A stretch of DNA of 31,369 nt from assembly GCA_002424575.1 (NCBI GenBank), contig DIKN01000125.1, positions 1 to 31,369 on the forward strand, given 5' to 3'. Made by a program: the position numbers and the translations under genes. Positions 23,774 to 31,369 of this stretch are shown here, piece by piece (position 1 is the stretch's first letter; each line of letters begins with the position of its first letter). The notes beneath the pieces were generated by a model. That model saw only the letters and a list, made by a program, of their open reading frames with translations, did not search any database and was not told the DNA's origin. This stretch comes from Acholeplasmataceae bacterium UBA5617. Its GTDB lineage: Bacteria; Bacillota_I; Bacilli_A; Acholeplasmatales; Acholeplasmataceae.

Positions 23774-25867
23774 ATGAAAAAATTATGGATTATCCTCGTG
23801 TTGATCACGCTTATCATCACAGGAGTTATGATTGTCTACAATGTCATACACCCACGTTTAAGTCATCGACAGGATGGAATCACCACATCAGCACGTATTT
23901 ATGATGGGGATTTTTATCTCTATAACGGACGCTATTTAGAAAAGACGTTTCTCAAAGGTGTCAACTTAGGTGCGACCAAACCGGGATATTTTCCAGGTGA
24001 GCTCGGCATAACCAAGGAAGACTATTTGAGATGGTTTTCCCAAATCGTTGACATGAATGCTAATACCATTCGCGTCTATACGACGATGAAACCAGCATTT
24101 TATGAAGCGCTGTTTACATTTAATGCGACCAGCAAAAAAAAGCTCTATGTCTTACATGGATTATGGTTGAATGAAGACCTCATCAGTTCGATACATGATC
24201 CTTATGCTGAAGATCAGTACTTACTAAAAGAATTTATCCAAGATGGTAAAGACCTCGTTGATATTTTTCACGGCAATAAAACTTTATCTCAACAGCGACC
24301 AGGTTTTGCGAGTGGTGATTACCATGTGGATGTTCATGCCTATATGATTGGTTGGATACTTGGTGTTGAGTGGGATCCATCTTTTGTTGCAAATACCAAC
24401 ACCCTTCATCCAAATCTCAATCAATATCAGGGTGAATTTTTGTATACCCATCAAGCAAGCCCCTTTGAAACTTTTTTAGCCATCGCAGGTGACCAAATAT
24501 TAGCTTATGAAGCTGATAAGTATCAAACAACACGACCAATTTCCTATACCAATTGGTTAACAACAGACCCTCTTGTACACGAAAATGAACCCGATCCAGG
24601 TGAAGATATGGTATCGGTTAACGTTGAACATATACTGGCCACAGAAAAAGCTTTTGCAGGACATTTTGCATCATATCATGTCTATCCCTATTATCCTGAG
24701 TTCATGAACTTTTCGCAGACATATATCGATGCATTTGATCCTGTTAACACATATAAAGCCTATTTGAACGATTTAAATGCATTCCATAGCATACCAGTGC
24801 TGGTTGCAGAATTTGGTGTCCCTTCATCACGTGGAAAAGCACACGATGCACGATATTCGGGTTTCAATCAAGGACAACATACTGAACTTGAACAAGGACA
24901 AATCGTTGCCTCGATGATTGAAGACATCTACGATACGGGAAATATTGGAGCAATCATTTTTTCTTGGCAAGATGAATGGTTCAAGAGAACATGGAATACG
25001 ATGGATTATGATTTGCCATGGCAAAGACCATATTGGAGCAACGCTGAAACCAATGAACAACATTTTGGGCTGTTATCTTTTGATCCAGGTGAATACTTAA
25101 AGATTAAACTCGATGGTAACACTGAGGATTGGCAAAATATTCCATACCTTAAGACCGATGGATTACGATTGAAAGTTACCCAGGATGAGCGATATATTTA
25201 TGTAATGATCGAAAGCAACACCGTCATCGATGAAGATCTTTATCTTGGGATTGACACCATCCCCAATCAAGGAAATCTTGCATACGCTCAAGTTATGTTA
25301 CATTTTTCCCGAGGTGCAGATTTTTTGATCACCATTGGGGATCAATCATCAATCCAAGTTGACCCATATTATGATGCTTTTAGTCATTTATATGGTGATT
25401 TATTAAATCTTATTGATAAACCCTTAGGTATGTACACGATTAACAGCGGCTTTTTTACACCGATGTATCATGCATTATCCAATCAACTTACAATACCAGG
25501 TACAAATGAAGTGATTCCTTTTTCAAAGTATGAAGCAGGGCAACTCATTCATGGTATCTCTGATCCCAATCATCGTGACTTTCATTCGTTATCCGATTAT
25601 TATCGTCATGGGCATGTTATCGAACTCAGAATACCTTATCTTTTACTCAATATCATGGACCCTTCAACAAAAACGAGAATGTCCAATTTTAAAGGATCAT
25701 CTGAATTCATGGGTGAACCCTTCGAAAACCTCTATTTCGGTGTGGGTCGAACAGGTGATACCCTGTCATTTTATCCATTTACGTGGGATCATTGGGGCAT
25801 GCCAACGTATCATGAGCGCTTGAAACAATCCTATGATGTGATCAAAGAACAATTCAAAAAATACTAG
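23774..25867 (+). CDS. Membrane-anchored clan GH-A glycoside hydrolase with C-terminal CBM9/DOMON-like domain
   Basis: A 697-residue protein. One hydrophobic helix (about 4-23) anchors it to the membrane without a lipobox. Residues about 45-440 look like a clan GH-A TIM barrel: FLKGVNLGATKPG at the first strand, the acid/base in GWILGVEWDPS (Glu199) and the nucleophile in VLVAEFGVPSS (Glu346). The C-terminal 250 residues contain KLDGNTEDWQNIP, DERYIYVMIES and YLGIDTIPNQG, which look like CBM9/DOMON-type sugar-binding folds. It should act outside the cell on a polysaccharide or glycolipid. The ATG at 23774 follows GAGGT by 5 bases. It is a single-gene unit; no sugar transporter is next to it. 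The exact family and substrate are uncertain. Confidence 0.78.
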   Translation: MKKLWIILVLITLIITGVMIVYNVIHPRLSHRQDGITTSARIYDGDFYLYNGRYLEKTFLKGVNLGATKPGYFPGELGITKEDYLRWFSQIVDMNANTIRVYTTMKPAFYEALFTFNATSKKKLYVLHGLWLNEDLISSIHDPYAEDQYLLKEFIQDGKDLVDIFHGNKTLSQQRPGFASGDYHVDVHAYMIGWILGVEWDPSFVANTNTLHPNLNQYQGEFLYTHQASPFETFLAIAGDQILAYEADKYQTTRPISYTNWLTTDPLVHENEPDPGEDMVSVNVEHILATEKAFAGHFASYHVYPYYPEFMNFSQTYIDAFDPVNTYKAYLNDLNAFHSIPVLVAEFGVPSSRGKAHDARYSGFNQGQHTELEQGQIVASMIEDIYDTGNIGAIIFSWQDEWFKRTWNTMDYDLPWQRPYWSNAETNEQHFGLLSFDPGEYLKIKLDGNTEDWQNIPYLKTDGLRLKVTQDERYIYVMIESNTVIDEDLYLGIDTIPNQGNLAYAQVMLHFSRGADFLITIGDQSSIQVDPYYDAFSHLYGDLLNLIDKPLGMYTINSGFFTPMYHALSNQLTIPGTNEVIPFSKYEAGQLIHGISDPNHRDFHSLSDYYRHGHVIELRIPYLLLNIMDPSTKTRMSNFKGSSEFMGEPFENLYFGVGRTGDTLSFYPFTWDHWGMPTYHERLKQSYDVIKEQFKKY

Positions 25868-25896
25868 TCTGATAGCTGTCTCTTTTGATTGTTAAT

Positions 25897-25923
25897 AAAA
25901 AAGACATGCACACGCATATCTTT
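25897..25923 (-). terminator. Terminator of the toroid-protein gene
   Basis: Minus strand: AAAGATATGC and GCATGTCTTT form a 10-bp stem (one G-U pair) with loop GTGT. A run of T residues follows. On the plus strand the same site has a C-A mismatch and no good T run, so it mainly serves the minus strand, although the plus-strand hydrolase also ends here. Confidence 0.75.
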
Positions 25924-26843
25924 TAGTCTTCAAACGGTATGCCCAAATCTTTGATCAATTTTACATAACCATAAGCGATAATACCTTGCCAATGTTGATT
26001 GGCGATTTCAAAGGCATCTGGATAAGCACCCATCCAATGCCATGTGATGGGCCAAAGATATTCTGCATTCAGATGATTGATGGCAAGATCAATCTCTTTC
26101 AGTAAGAGATCATGAAAAACTTCTGAACCCAATGAAGGATGATGTTTAATGAGTTGGCTCGGTTTCGTCACATACGATGTAAACCAAAGTTCTTCATCTT
26201 TTTCAAGGGCTTCATCGATAAGCAAAATCATCTTGTTCTTCGCTCTTTTATAATGTTGATGCGTGCGATAGTCCAAAGCGATGTCGTTCATCATGTCGAT
26301 GAGACACCTTAATTCGTGAGGTTCGACAGGCTCTTCGCGTTCAAGAATAAATGACAAAGCTTCATCAATAACTTTTCTGGCTTTTTTATACATGGCATCC
26401 ATCGGATGACCGTATTTAACAATAAATCCAGCTAAGGATGCGGATGGATTAAAGGATACCAAAGAACCTTCTTTTTCCCACCATGGTGCATGAGGGTAGT
26501 TGATATTGTCTTGATCAATCGCATGCCATCTCATGATATGATCATCAAAGGTCTCTTTAAGATAATCCAATAAAGCGACGACCATGGGATGAAAGGGATC
26601 AATTCCATGATCACGAATGATATGACATGCAAACCAACTTTGAGTTGCTGAGGATGCTGGATTCCAAAAATCAGGTTCGAGACCATGACCAAAACCACCA
26701 TCTGGGTTTTGGTATTTTCTTAATTCGATAACAATATCCTCAAGCGATCCATCGGATAAAAGATGTCTGATGCGTGCGACCTCTAATGGACGCGCGACAT
26801 GAAGCATACCGTGAATGATGTTTTCAATTTCTTGTTTTTTCAT
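25923..26843 (-). CDS. Alpha/alpha-toroid-like protein (prenyltransferase/squalene-oxidase repeat type)
   Basis: A 306-residue soluble protein, mostly helical, with repeated motifs. KYQNPDGGFGHGLEPDF (about 43-59) is like the QW repeat of terpene cyclases and prenyltransferase toroids. Later Trp-rich stretches (HAPWWEKEG, YLWPITWHWMGAYP) are consistent with inner helices of a barrel. No DxDD or DDxx catalytic motif typical of squalene-hopene cyclases was seen, so cyclase activity is not supported. The ATG follows AGAGGT. It lies immediately downstream of a hairpin with a T run that ends the UPF0154 gene, and no clear promoter of its own was seen. Function unknown. Confidence 0.7.
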   Translation of the reverse strand: MKKQEIENIIHGMLHVARPLEVARIRHLLSDGSLEDIVIELRKYQNPDGGFGHGLEPDFWNPASSATQSWFACHIIRDHGIDPFHPMVVALLDYLKETFDDHIMRWHAIDQDNINYPHAPWWEKEGSLVSFNPSASLAGFIVKYGHPMDAMYKKARKVIDEALSFILEREEPVEPHELRCLIDMMNDIALDYRTHQHYKRAKNKMILLIDEALEKDEELWFTSYVTKPSQLIKHHPSLGSEVFHDLLLKEIDLAINHLNAEYLWPITWHWMGAYPDAFEIANQHWQGIIAYGYVKLIKDLGIPFED

Positions 26844-26855
26844 AAAGACCTCTGA

Positions 26856-26883
26856 GAAAAAAAGACATACTTGGATGTCTTTT
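26856..26883 (-). terminator. Terminator-like hairpin between UPF0154 and the toroid gene
   Basis: Minus strand: AAAAGACAT/ATGTCTTTT (9 bp, loop CCAAGT) followed by TTTTCT. It sits only 13 bases before the next start codon, so it either ends the UPF0154 transcript or limits read-through. Confidence 0.7.
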
Positions 26884-26888
26884 CTGGT

Positions 26889-27113
26889 TTACTTATATTG
26901 ATTCATCGATGAAAGGATTTGTCTGACCTGCTTTTCAGAAGGCGTACGTCCCATTTGACGCATCATTTCGCGGATCATCCGTTCATTGACCGGTGGATTC
27001 TTCTCTAAGTATTTTTTAAACCATGTGCGTGATAGTAAAAAACCGACAAGACCACCCACCAAAAGAACACCGATTAAAATCAAGACGAATGCCCACCATG
27101 CTAAATTGACCAT
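26889..27113 (-). CDS. UPF0154 (YneF-like) small membrane protein
   Basis: A 74-residue protein with one N-terminal membrane helix (about 6-27) followed by a soluble, positively charged part carrying the family's conserved string: KKYLEKNPPVNERMIREMMR, then QMGRTPSEKQVRQI. This matches UPF0154 from Firmicutes and Mollicutes, whose function is not established. The ATG at 27113 is 6 bases from GAGGTG; an upstream GTG overlaps that site and is rejected. It has its own promoter at 27141-27169. Confidence 0.92.
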   Translation of the reverse strand: MVNLAWWAFVLILIGVLLVGGLVGFLLSRTWFKKYLEKNPPVNERMIREMMRQMGRTPSEKQVRQILSSMNQYK

Positions 27114-27140
27114 TATATGCACCTCACTTATGCTAAACTT

Positions 27141-27169
27141 ATTTTACTTGAAGATCAGGTAAAACACAA
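27141..27169 (-). promoter_or_regulatory. Probable promoter of the UPF0154 gene
   Basis: On the minus strand, -10 TAAAAT (27141-27146) differs from consensus by one base. The -35 TTGTGT (27164-27169) matches three of six, and the spacer is 17 bases. Confidence 0.55.
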
Positions 27170-27186
27170 GCGATATTTTCCATAGA

Positions 27187-27216
27187 TTGACATATTCACA
27201 TAATTTCATTTATAAT
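27187..27216 (+). promoter_or_regulatory. Promoter of the 278-residue membrane protein
   Basis: -35 TTGACA (27187-27192) and -10 TATAAT (27211-27216) are perfect, with an 18-base spacer. It diverges from the UPF0154 promoter. Confidence 0.82.
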
Positions 27217-27246
27217 GGTTGATATGACGTCAAGAGGGGTGTAATT

Positions 27247-28083
27247 GTGCAGTATTTTATGAATTTCGTTTTAGAAGCTGTGGGATACTTTATCACGACT
27301 TATTTTGTTTACAGTATCTTTGGTTACAAAAAGAAAATCGCGTATGCGCTCTTGGGCATTTTATTTTTAGCATCCCTTTATCCCTTTATCAATTTACCTC
27401 AAGGACTCTTGACGTGGCAACAAACCGTTTTGTTCATCACAGCGAGCGTTGGACCCGTTTTCTTTGCTGCACTTGTTTTTATATCGTTTACAGGTGGCAT
27501 GCCTTTAATCAAAATCAAACGACAGAAAACATTTAAAGGCGTATCCAATAAAGTGTTGTCCAAACACATGAATCTTCAAACCGCATCGATCGTGATGGCA
27601 GGTTCTTTGATTGCTTTGGCTGCGGGTTACTTTGTCTTTAGTGATGTGATGCGATATGTGATCATCTTTATATCGGTTATCGCATTTATTTTAGGGATTA
27701 TGCTTTATATTCAAGCGAGTCATATCATCGAAGAAAAAGTTGTCCTTATCGTTGGACGAAACAAAGAGCTTATGTATACAGCAACCATCGATAAATCGAT
27801 CAAAGTGATCGATATGAAAGATTTTTATCACGATGAAGGATACATCGTTGATCGGATCGGTGAAGTTTATATCCAAGCCCATGAAAAAAAGGAAATCAGA
27901 CATTACCTCTACTGGCTTGCAACAGGAGACAAAGTCGTCGTCGGAGCCCCGTTTGAAAAGAAAGATCGTTTGGTCTATGATTCTTTCTTACCTGAGTTCG
28001 AAAAATATCATATGAAGCGCATGTGGTTTAAAGCATTAAAACGTGGCGATGTTGAAAAAATCAAAGAAAAAATCATTCGATAA
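27247..28083 (+). CDS. Unrecognised multi-pass membrane protein
   Basis: A 278-residue protein I do not recognise. Hydrophobic segments near 8-24, 31-48, 59-80, 112-131 and 134-153 suggest five helices. A soluble C-terminal domain of about 120 residues starts with HIIEEKVVLIVGRNKELMYT and contains DKVVVGAPFEKK. There is no signal peptide or obvious catalytic motif. The start is GTG at 27247, 5 bases after a purine-rich ribosome site (GAGGGGTG). It is transcribed alone from a perfect promoter and ends in a shared terminator. Its role is unknown. Confidence 0.75.
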   Translation: MQYFMNFVLEAVGYFITTYFVYSIFGYKKKIAYALLGILFLASLYPFINLPQGLLTWQQTVLFITASVGPVFFAALVFISFTGGMPLIKIKRQKTFKGVSNKVLSKHMNLQTASIVMAGSLIALAAGYFVFSDVMRYVIIFISVIAFILGIMLYIQASHIIEEKVVLIVGRNKELMYTATIDKSIKVIDMKDFYHDEGYIVDRIGEVYIQAHEKKEIRHYLYWLATGDKVVVGAPFEKKDRLVYDSFLPEFEKYHMKRMWFKALKRGDVEKIKEKIIR

Positions 28084-28085
28084 GA

Positions 28086-28111
28086 AAAGGGCAAACATCA
28101 CTTTGCCCTTT
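28086..28111. terminator. Bidirectional terminator
   Basis: AAAGGGCAAA/TTTGCCCTTT forms a 10-bp stem with a 6-base loop. T-rich tails exist on both strands (TTTCATTTT and TTTTCTTATC), so it ends the membrane-protein gene and, facing it, rsmD. Confidence 0.87.
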
Positions 28112-28643
28112 CATTTTGATAGATGGTAATCCGTTTGATGCCATAGGTTTTATCTTTGATTTTAATCAACGAACCCAATGTATCAGGTAGGATGCGTTTT
28201 CGATCTGATTCACAGACAACATAAGCATCCGGGTTGATCCAAGGATGGAGTTTTAACAAAACATCCTCATAGACAGCATGTTGATAAGGTGGATCGAGAA
28301 AGATCAGATCAAATCGCTCTTTTTTCCACATCTGAATGAACTTGATATCCTCGGTCACATAGGTTTCAATGTGCATTTCCATGCCCAATGATTTTGCATT
28401 GATTTGCACGGTTTGAATCGCTTGTCTTTCTTGATCGACAAAAATCGCTTTTGAAGCACCGCGAGAGATGGCTTCAAGACCATAAGCGCCAGAACCAGCA
28501 TAAAGATCCAAGACGACACCAAAACAATGGCCGCCAAGCATATTAAACACAGCTTCTTTGACCATATCAGCAGTTTCTCGCGTTGTCTCTTTCATCACTC
28601 GCTTGAGAAGCCGACCGCGGTGTGTGCCACCGATGATTCTCAT
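28098..28643 (-). CDS. rsmD: 16S rRNA (guanine-966-N2)-methyltransferase
   Basis: A 181-residue SAM-dependent methyltransferase. It starts with MRIIGGTHRGR, typical of RsmD, carries the SAM loop DLYAGSGAYGLEAISRGA (about 46-63), and has the N-methyltransferase motif DPPY (about 116-119). It modifies G966 of 16S rRNA. Its ATG overlaps the stop of the CopZ-like gene as ATGA and has no good ribosome site, so translation is coupled. Usually rsmD neighbours coaD; here it ends a copper operon and no coaD is seen. Confidence 0.93.
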   Translation of the reverse strand: MRIIGGTHRGRLLKRVMKETTRETADMVKEAVFNMLGGHCFGVVLDLYAGSGAYGLEAISRGASKAIFVDQERQAIQTVQINAKSLGMEMHIETYVTEDIKFIQMWKKERFDLIFLDPPYQHAVYEDVLLKLHPWINPDAYVVCESDRKRILPDTLGSLIKIKDKTYGIKRITIYQNERAK

Positions 28644-28825
28644 TTCTTAACGGTATAACCTGCTTTTTCAACCGATGCGATCACTTTGGGTAGATCAGCA
28701 TCGCTTTTAAAATCAACACTTTTATCGCTTAATTGGACGTTAGCCTTGATGCCATCGATCATCAATTGCTTTTGAATCTTCATCACGCAGTGGTTGCATG
28801 TCATATCTGAAACGTGTATTTTCAT
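28640..28825 (-). CDS. copZ: CopZ-like copper chaperone (HMA domain)
   Basis: A 61-residue single heavy-metal-associated domain. The metal site is MTCNHC (Cys10 and Cys13), preceded by HVSD and followed by the usual alpha helix. A typical CopZ is about 68 residues. It should bind Cu(I) and deliver it to the N-terminal HMA domain of the adjacent ATPase. GGAGG precedes the ATG. It follows copA by 3 bases and overlaps rsmD by 4. Confidence 0.9.
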   Translation of the reverse strand: MKIHVSDMTCNHCVMKIQKQLMIDGIKANVQLSDKSVDFKSDADLPKVIASVEKAGYTVKK

Positions 28826-28828
28826 TTT

Positions 28829-30991
28829 TTATTCCTCCGTTTTGTATTTAAATTTAAATAACTTAAGTGAAAGTGCGTTGAGGACAACCATGATACTTGA
28901 AAAGCCCATACCGATGCCCGCTAGTGAAGGGTTCAGTAAACCGATGGCAGCTAAGGGGATCATGATGATATTATAACTGAATGCCCATAAGAAATTCATG
29001 TATATGTTCTTTAAAGTTGCCAGTGATAAATCAATAGCTTTGATCACTAAGCCTAAGTCGACATGCATCAAGGTCACATCCGAGGTATCGATGGCAATAT
29101 CGGAACCTGTTCCCACAGCAAATCCTACATCCGCCATCTTTAAAGCGGGTGCATCGTTGATACCATCTCCAACGAATGCTACGATTTTCCCTTCTTTTTG
29201 AATGGATTGAATCTTTTCTGCTTTTTCATGAGGTAATACCTCATAGAAGACGTGATCGATATCAAGTTCATGTGCGATCGCTTTTGCTGTCAGTTCTTGG
29301 TCACCGGTGATCATATAGGGTGTAAGACCACGACGCTTGAGTTCTTGAATGACACCTTTTGCAGAAGGTTTTATCGGATCTGCAACGACGAGCATACCGA
29401 TGACCTCACCATTAAGTGCAGTATAAAAGACCGTGTTACCTTGCATCAGATAGGGGGTAGCATTGAATGCTTTCGTGTTGAATCCCATGTCTTTCATCAG
29501 ATTGGGTGAACCAACCATGACATCATCATCACCCATTTTACCTTGAATCCCTTTTCCCATCAAGACTTGGAACGAGGAAACATCACGCAAGTCACCCTGA
29601 TAAGCTTCTGTGATTGCTTTAGCAATAGGATGGTTGGAATGTTTTTCCAAGGAAGCTGCAATCTGCAACATCTGTTCTTGACCTTCTATATGAACGAGTT
29701 CAGGGTGACCTTTGGTTAAGGTTCCGGTCTTATCAAAGGCGACGGCTGAAATCTTATTGGCCATTTCAAAGAATTCGCCACCTTTATAGAGAATACCTTC
29801 CTTAAAGGCGATACCCGATCCAACAGCGATCGAAGTTGGTGTCGCAAGACCTAATGCACACGGACAACTGATGACGAGTACAGCGATTGCAGGAGCAAAA
29901 CTTCGAGCAATCGGTTGTCCACCACCGACCAAGAAAATCCAAGCAATAAACGTTAAAATCGAGATGACGACGACCACTGGAACAAAGAGTTGTGCAATGC
30001 GATCAGCGATCCGTTGTGCCCTAGGCTTGATCAGTGCGGTATCTTCTACGGTTTGAATAATGGTTTCAAGGACGGTATCACGACCCACTGCCGTCACGTT
30101 GACATAAAGTGTATTCACCGTGTTCATCGTTGAACCGATCACACGATCGCCTTCTTTTCGATATGCTGGCATCGGTTCACCGGTGATCATCGCCTCATCT
30201 AAATAGGATTCACCGGATAAAATAATGCCATCAAGAGGGACTTTTTCATTGGCTAAAACGATCATTGTTTCACCCACATGGACTTGATCGATAGGGACCA
30301 TCATCTCTTCTTGATCTCGTTTAATACGCGCTTCTTTCGCACCCAAACTGATCAATGCCTGAAGGGCATCAGACGTCTTTTCTTTCACACGATTTTCAAA
30401 AAAATTACCCACTAAAACCATGAAAATAATCACAGCTGTTGTCTCAAAATAAAGTTCTGGCATGACATGACTGGCATGTTCATCATAGGTGAGTGTTTCA
30501 ATGATGGAATAAATATAAGCGGCTGTTGTACCGATGACAACCAGTACATCCATCCCTAAATTGCGTCCTTTGATCTGATGATAGGCTGAAACGAAAAAAC
30601 GTCTGCCCACATAAAAAAGAATAGGGGTTGCAATGGCCCATTGGACATAGCCGTCCATCAAAAGATCGGGGACCCAAATGGGGATGCCTAAGTGTTTAAA
30701 CATCGTCCAAAGAAGCGGGAAAGTGAGTATAGCGGCTAAAATGAGATCGATGATATCTTTCTTTTTTGCTCTGCGTTGTTCCTCATTATTAAAAATGGGG
30801 TAATAACCGATGATGCGTAAGTGATCACCGAGAGCATGTTCATCGTATTTTTCTTCATTGTAATTAAAGATAACTTTTTTAGAGGTCACAAGCACTTTTG
30901 CATCCACATCATCCATCGTCTCAAAATAGGATTCTATCGATTTGGCACACTGTGCACATGTGATGTTGCTGACTTTAATGGTTTTTCTCAT
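28829..30991 (-). CDS. copA: Copper-exporting P1B-type ATPase
   Basis: A 720-residue P-type ATPase. An N-terminal HMA domain has NITCAQC (Cys12, Cys15). The transport motif CPC is at 376-378, the phosphorylation site DKTGTLT at 420-426, and the conserved SNHP and GDGINDAPALKMAD motifs follow. The last helices carry SYNIIMIPLAA and GMGFSSIMVVLN, the YN and MxxSS patterns of Cu(I) pumps. It should export Cu(I) using ATP. The ATG overlaps the regulator gene by 17 bases; the AAAGGA ribosome site lies inside it. The CopZ-like chaperone follows. Confidence 0.93.
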   Translation of the reverse strand: MRKTIKVSNITCAQCAKSIESYFETMDDVDAKVLVTSKKVIFNYNEEKYDEHALGDHLRIIGYYPIFNNEEQRRAKKKDIIDLILAAILTFPLLWTMFKHLGIPIWVPDLLMDGYVQWAIATPILFYVGRRFFVSAYHQIKGRNLGMDVLVVIGTTAAYIYSIIETLTYDEHASHVMPELYFETTAVIIFMVLVGNFFENRVKEKTSDALQALISLGAKEARIKRDQEEMMVPIDQVHVGETMIVLANEKVPLDGIILSGESYLDEAMITGEPMPAYRKEGDRVIGSTMNTVNTLYVNVTAVGRDTVLETIIQTVEDTALIKPRAQRIADRIAQLFVPVVVVISILTFIAWIFLVGGGQPIARSFAPAIAVLVISCPCALGLATPTSIAVGSGIAFKEGILYKGGEFFEMANKISAVAFDKTGTLTKGHPELVHIEGQEQMLQIAASLEKHSNHPIAKAITEAYQGDLRDVSSFQVLMGKGIQGKMGDDDVMVGSPNLMKDMGFNTKAFNATPYLMQGNTVFYTALNGEVIGMLVVADPIKPSAKGVIQELKRRGLTPYMITGDQELTAKAIAHELDIDHVFYEVLPHEKAEKIQSIQKEGKIVAFVGDGINDAPALKMADVGFAVGTGSDIAIDTSDVTLMHVDLGLVIKAIDLSLATLKNIYMNFLWAFSYNIIMIPLAAIGLLNPSLAGIGMGFSSIMVVLNALSLKLFKFKYKTEE

Positions 30992-31355
30992 GAATTTTCA
31001 TTCCTTTCAATAAGTGAAGTGCATGATCGATCATCTCTTTGACTTCATGATGATAAAGCTTGTAATAAACCATCTTACCGACTTTGTTGGGGGTTACCAG
31101 GTTGTATTGTTTCAAAAAAGTCATCTGATGTGAGATGGCGCTTTTGGATACACCCAACAGTGATGCAAGATCACAGACACATAGTTCATGATCTTTGATC
31201 GCTTCTAATATTTTTAAGCGTGATGGGTCGTTTAAGATTTTAAATAAAAGTCCCATTTTTTGAAATGTTTCATCATCATAGAGGTTTTCTTTCACCTTAT
31301 CGAGAGTATCTTGATGAAAAACTTGACATTGACAGGACGGTCCGCATGGTTTCAT
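30975..31355 (-). CDS. ArsR-family metal sensor, CadC-like cysteine set
   Basis: A 126-residue ArsR/SmtB winged-helix repressor. The N-terminal part has Cys4, Cys8 and Cys10, and the recognition region opens with ELCVCDLASLLGVSKSAISH (Cys59 and Cys61). This N-terminal plus ELCVCD arrangement is that of CadC-type (alpha-3N) sensors of Cd, Pb and Bi. The C-terminal helix has HHEVKEMIDHALHL, resembling the alpha-5 Zn site of SmtB. The ATG at 31355 follows GAGATGATCCT. It overlaps copA by 17 bases, so it is co-transcribed with the pump. Its own promoter would lie beyond the window edge. The likely metal is not decided by sequence. Confidence 0.87.
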   Translation of the reverse strand: MKPCGPSCQCQVFHQDTLDKVKENLYDDETFQKMGLLFKILNDPSRLKILEAIKDHELCVCDLASLLGVSKSAISHQMTFLKQYNLVTPNKVGKMVYYKLYHHEVKEMIDHALHLLKGMKIHEKNH

Positions 31356-31369
31356 AGGATCATCTCTCA

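Overview
The window looks like chromosome from a low-GC (about 40% by eye) Firmicute or Mollicute relative. Good guesses are the Acholeplasmatales or Izemoplasmatales-like lineages. This rests on AT-rich promoters with near-consensus -35/-10 boxes, strong AGGAGG-type ribosome sites, a PlsY acyltransferase, a UPF0154 protein, a linked parE-parC pair, and a lipoprotein with Ig-like domains. TGA is used as a stop (at the copZ end) and Trp is TGG, so the standard code applies. No rRNA, tRNA, CRISPR or insertion sequence was seen.

Layout. 1-1080: gene-poor DNA with an alternating pyrimidine-purine tract. 1113-13211 (minus): one large operon, read from the right as thiolase, short-chain dehydrogenase, atypical KAS III-like enzyme, branched-chain-amino-acid-type ABC transporter (two permeases, two ATPases, a lipoprotein binding protein), CoA-transferase and two alpha/beta hydrolases, ending at a clear terminator. 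13212-13745: a dense control region with two minus-strand promoters, matching palindromes just downstream of each, a structured RNA ending in its own terminator, and a long leader hairpin. 13758-14375 (plus): a divergent TetR/FadR-like regulator. 14444-15511 (minus): a small DUF2892 membrane protein and an EF-Ts-like protein. 15596-22869 (minus): parE, parC, a uridine-kinase-like nucleoside kinase and an unrecognised protein. 23003-25867 (plus): plsY, then a membrane-anchored glycoside hydrolase. 25923-27113 (minus): an alpha/alpha-toroid-like protein and UPF0154. 27247-28083 (plus): an unknown membrane protein. 28098-31355 (minus): ArsR-family metal sensor, CopA-type P-type ATPase, CopZ-like chaperone and rsmD, all overlapping or nearly touching.

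How the genes may work together. The large operon contains import (ABC), ester cleavage (two hydrolases), CoA activation (CoA-transferase), oxidation of a 3-hydroxyacyl-CoA (an SDR with an acidic residue suggesting NAD) and thiolysis (thiolase). It has no acyl-CoA dehydrogenase or enoyl-CoA hydratase. That set suits a substrate that already carries a 3-hydroxy or 3-keto group, such as 3-hydroxybutyrate or its short oligomers. This is inference. The unusual parts are a LivG ATPase with about 220 residues of N-terminal coiled coil, a binding protein on two Ig-like domains, and a KAS III-like enzyme whose usual catalytic Asn is His. The control region suggests the TetR protein governs both the operon promoter and a separate structured RNA or attenuator just upstream.
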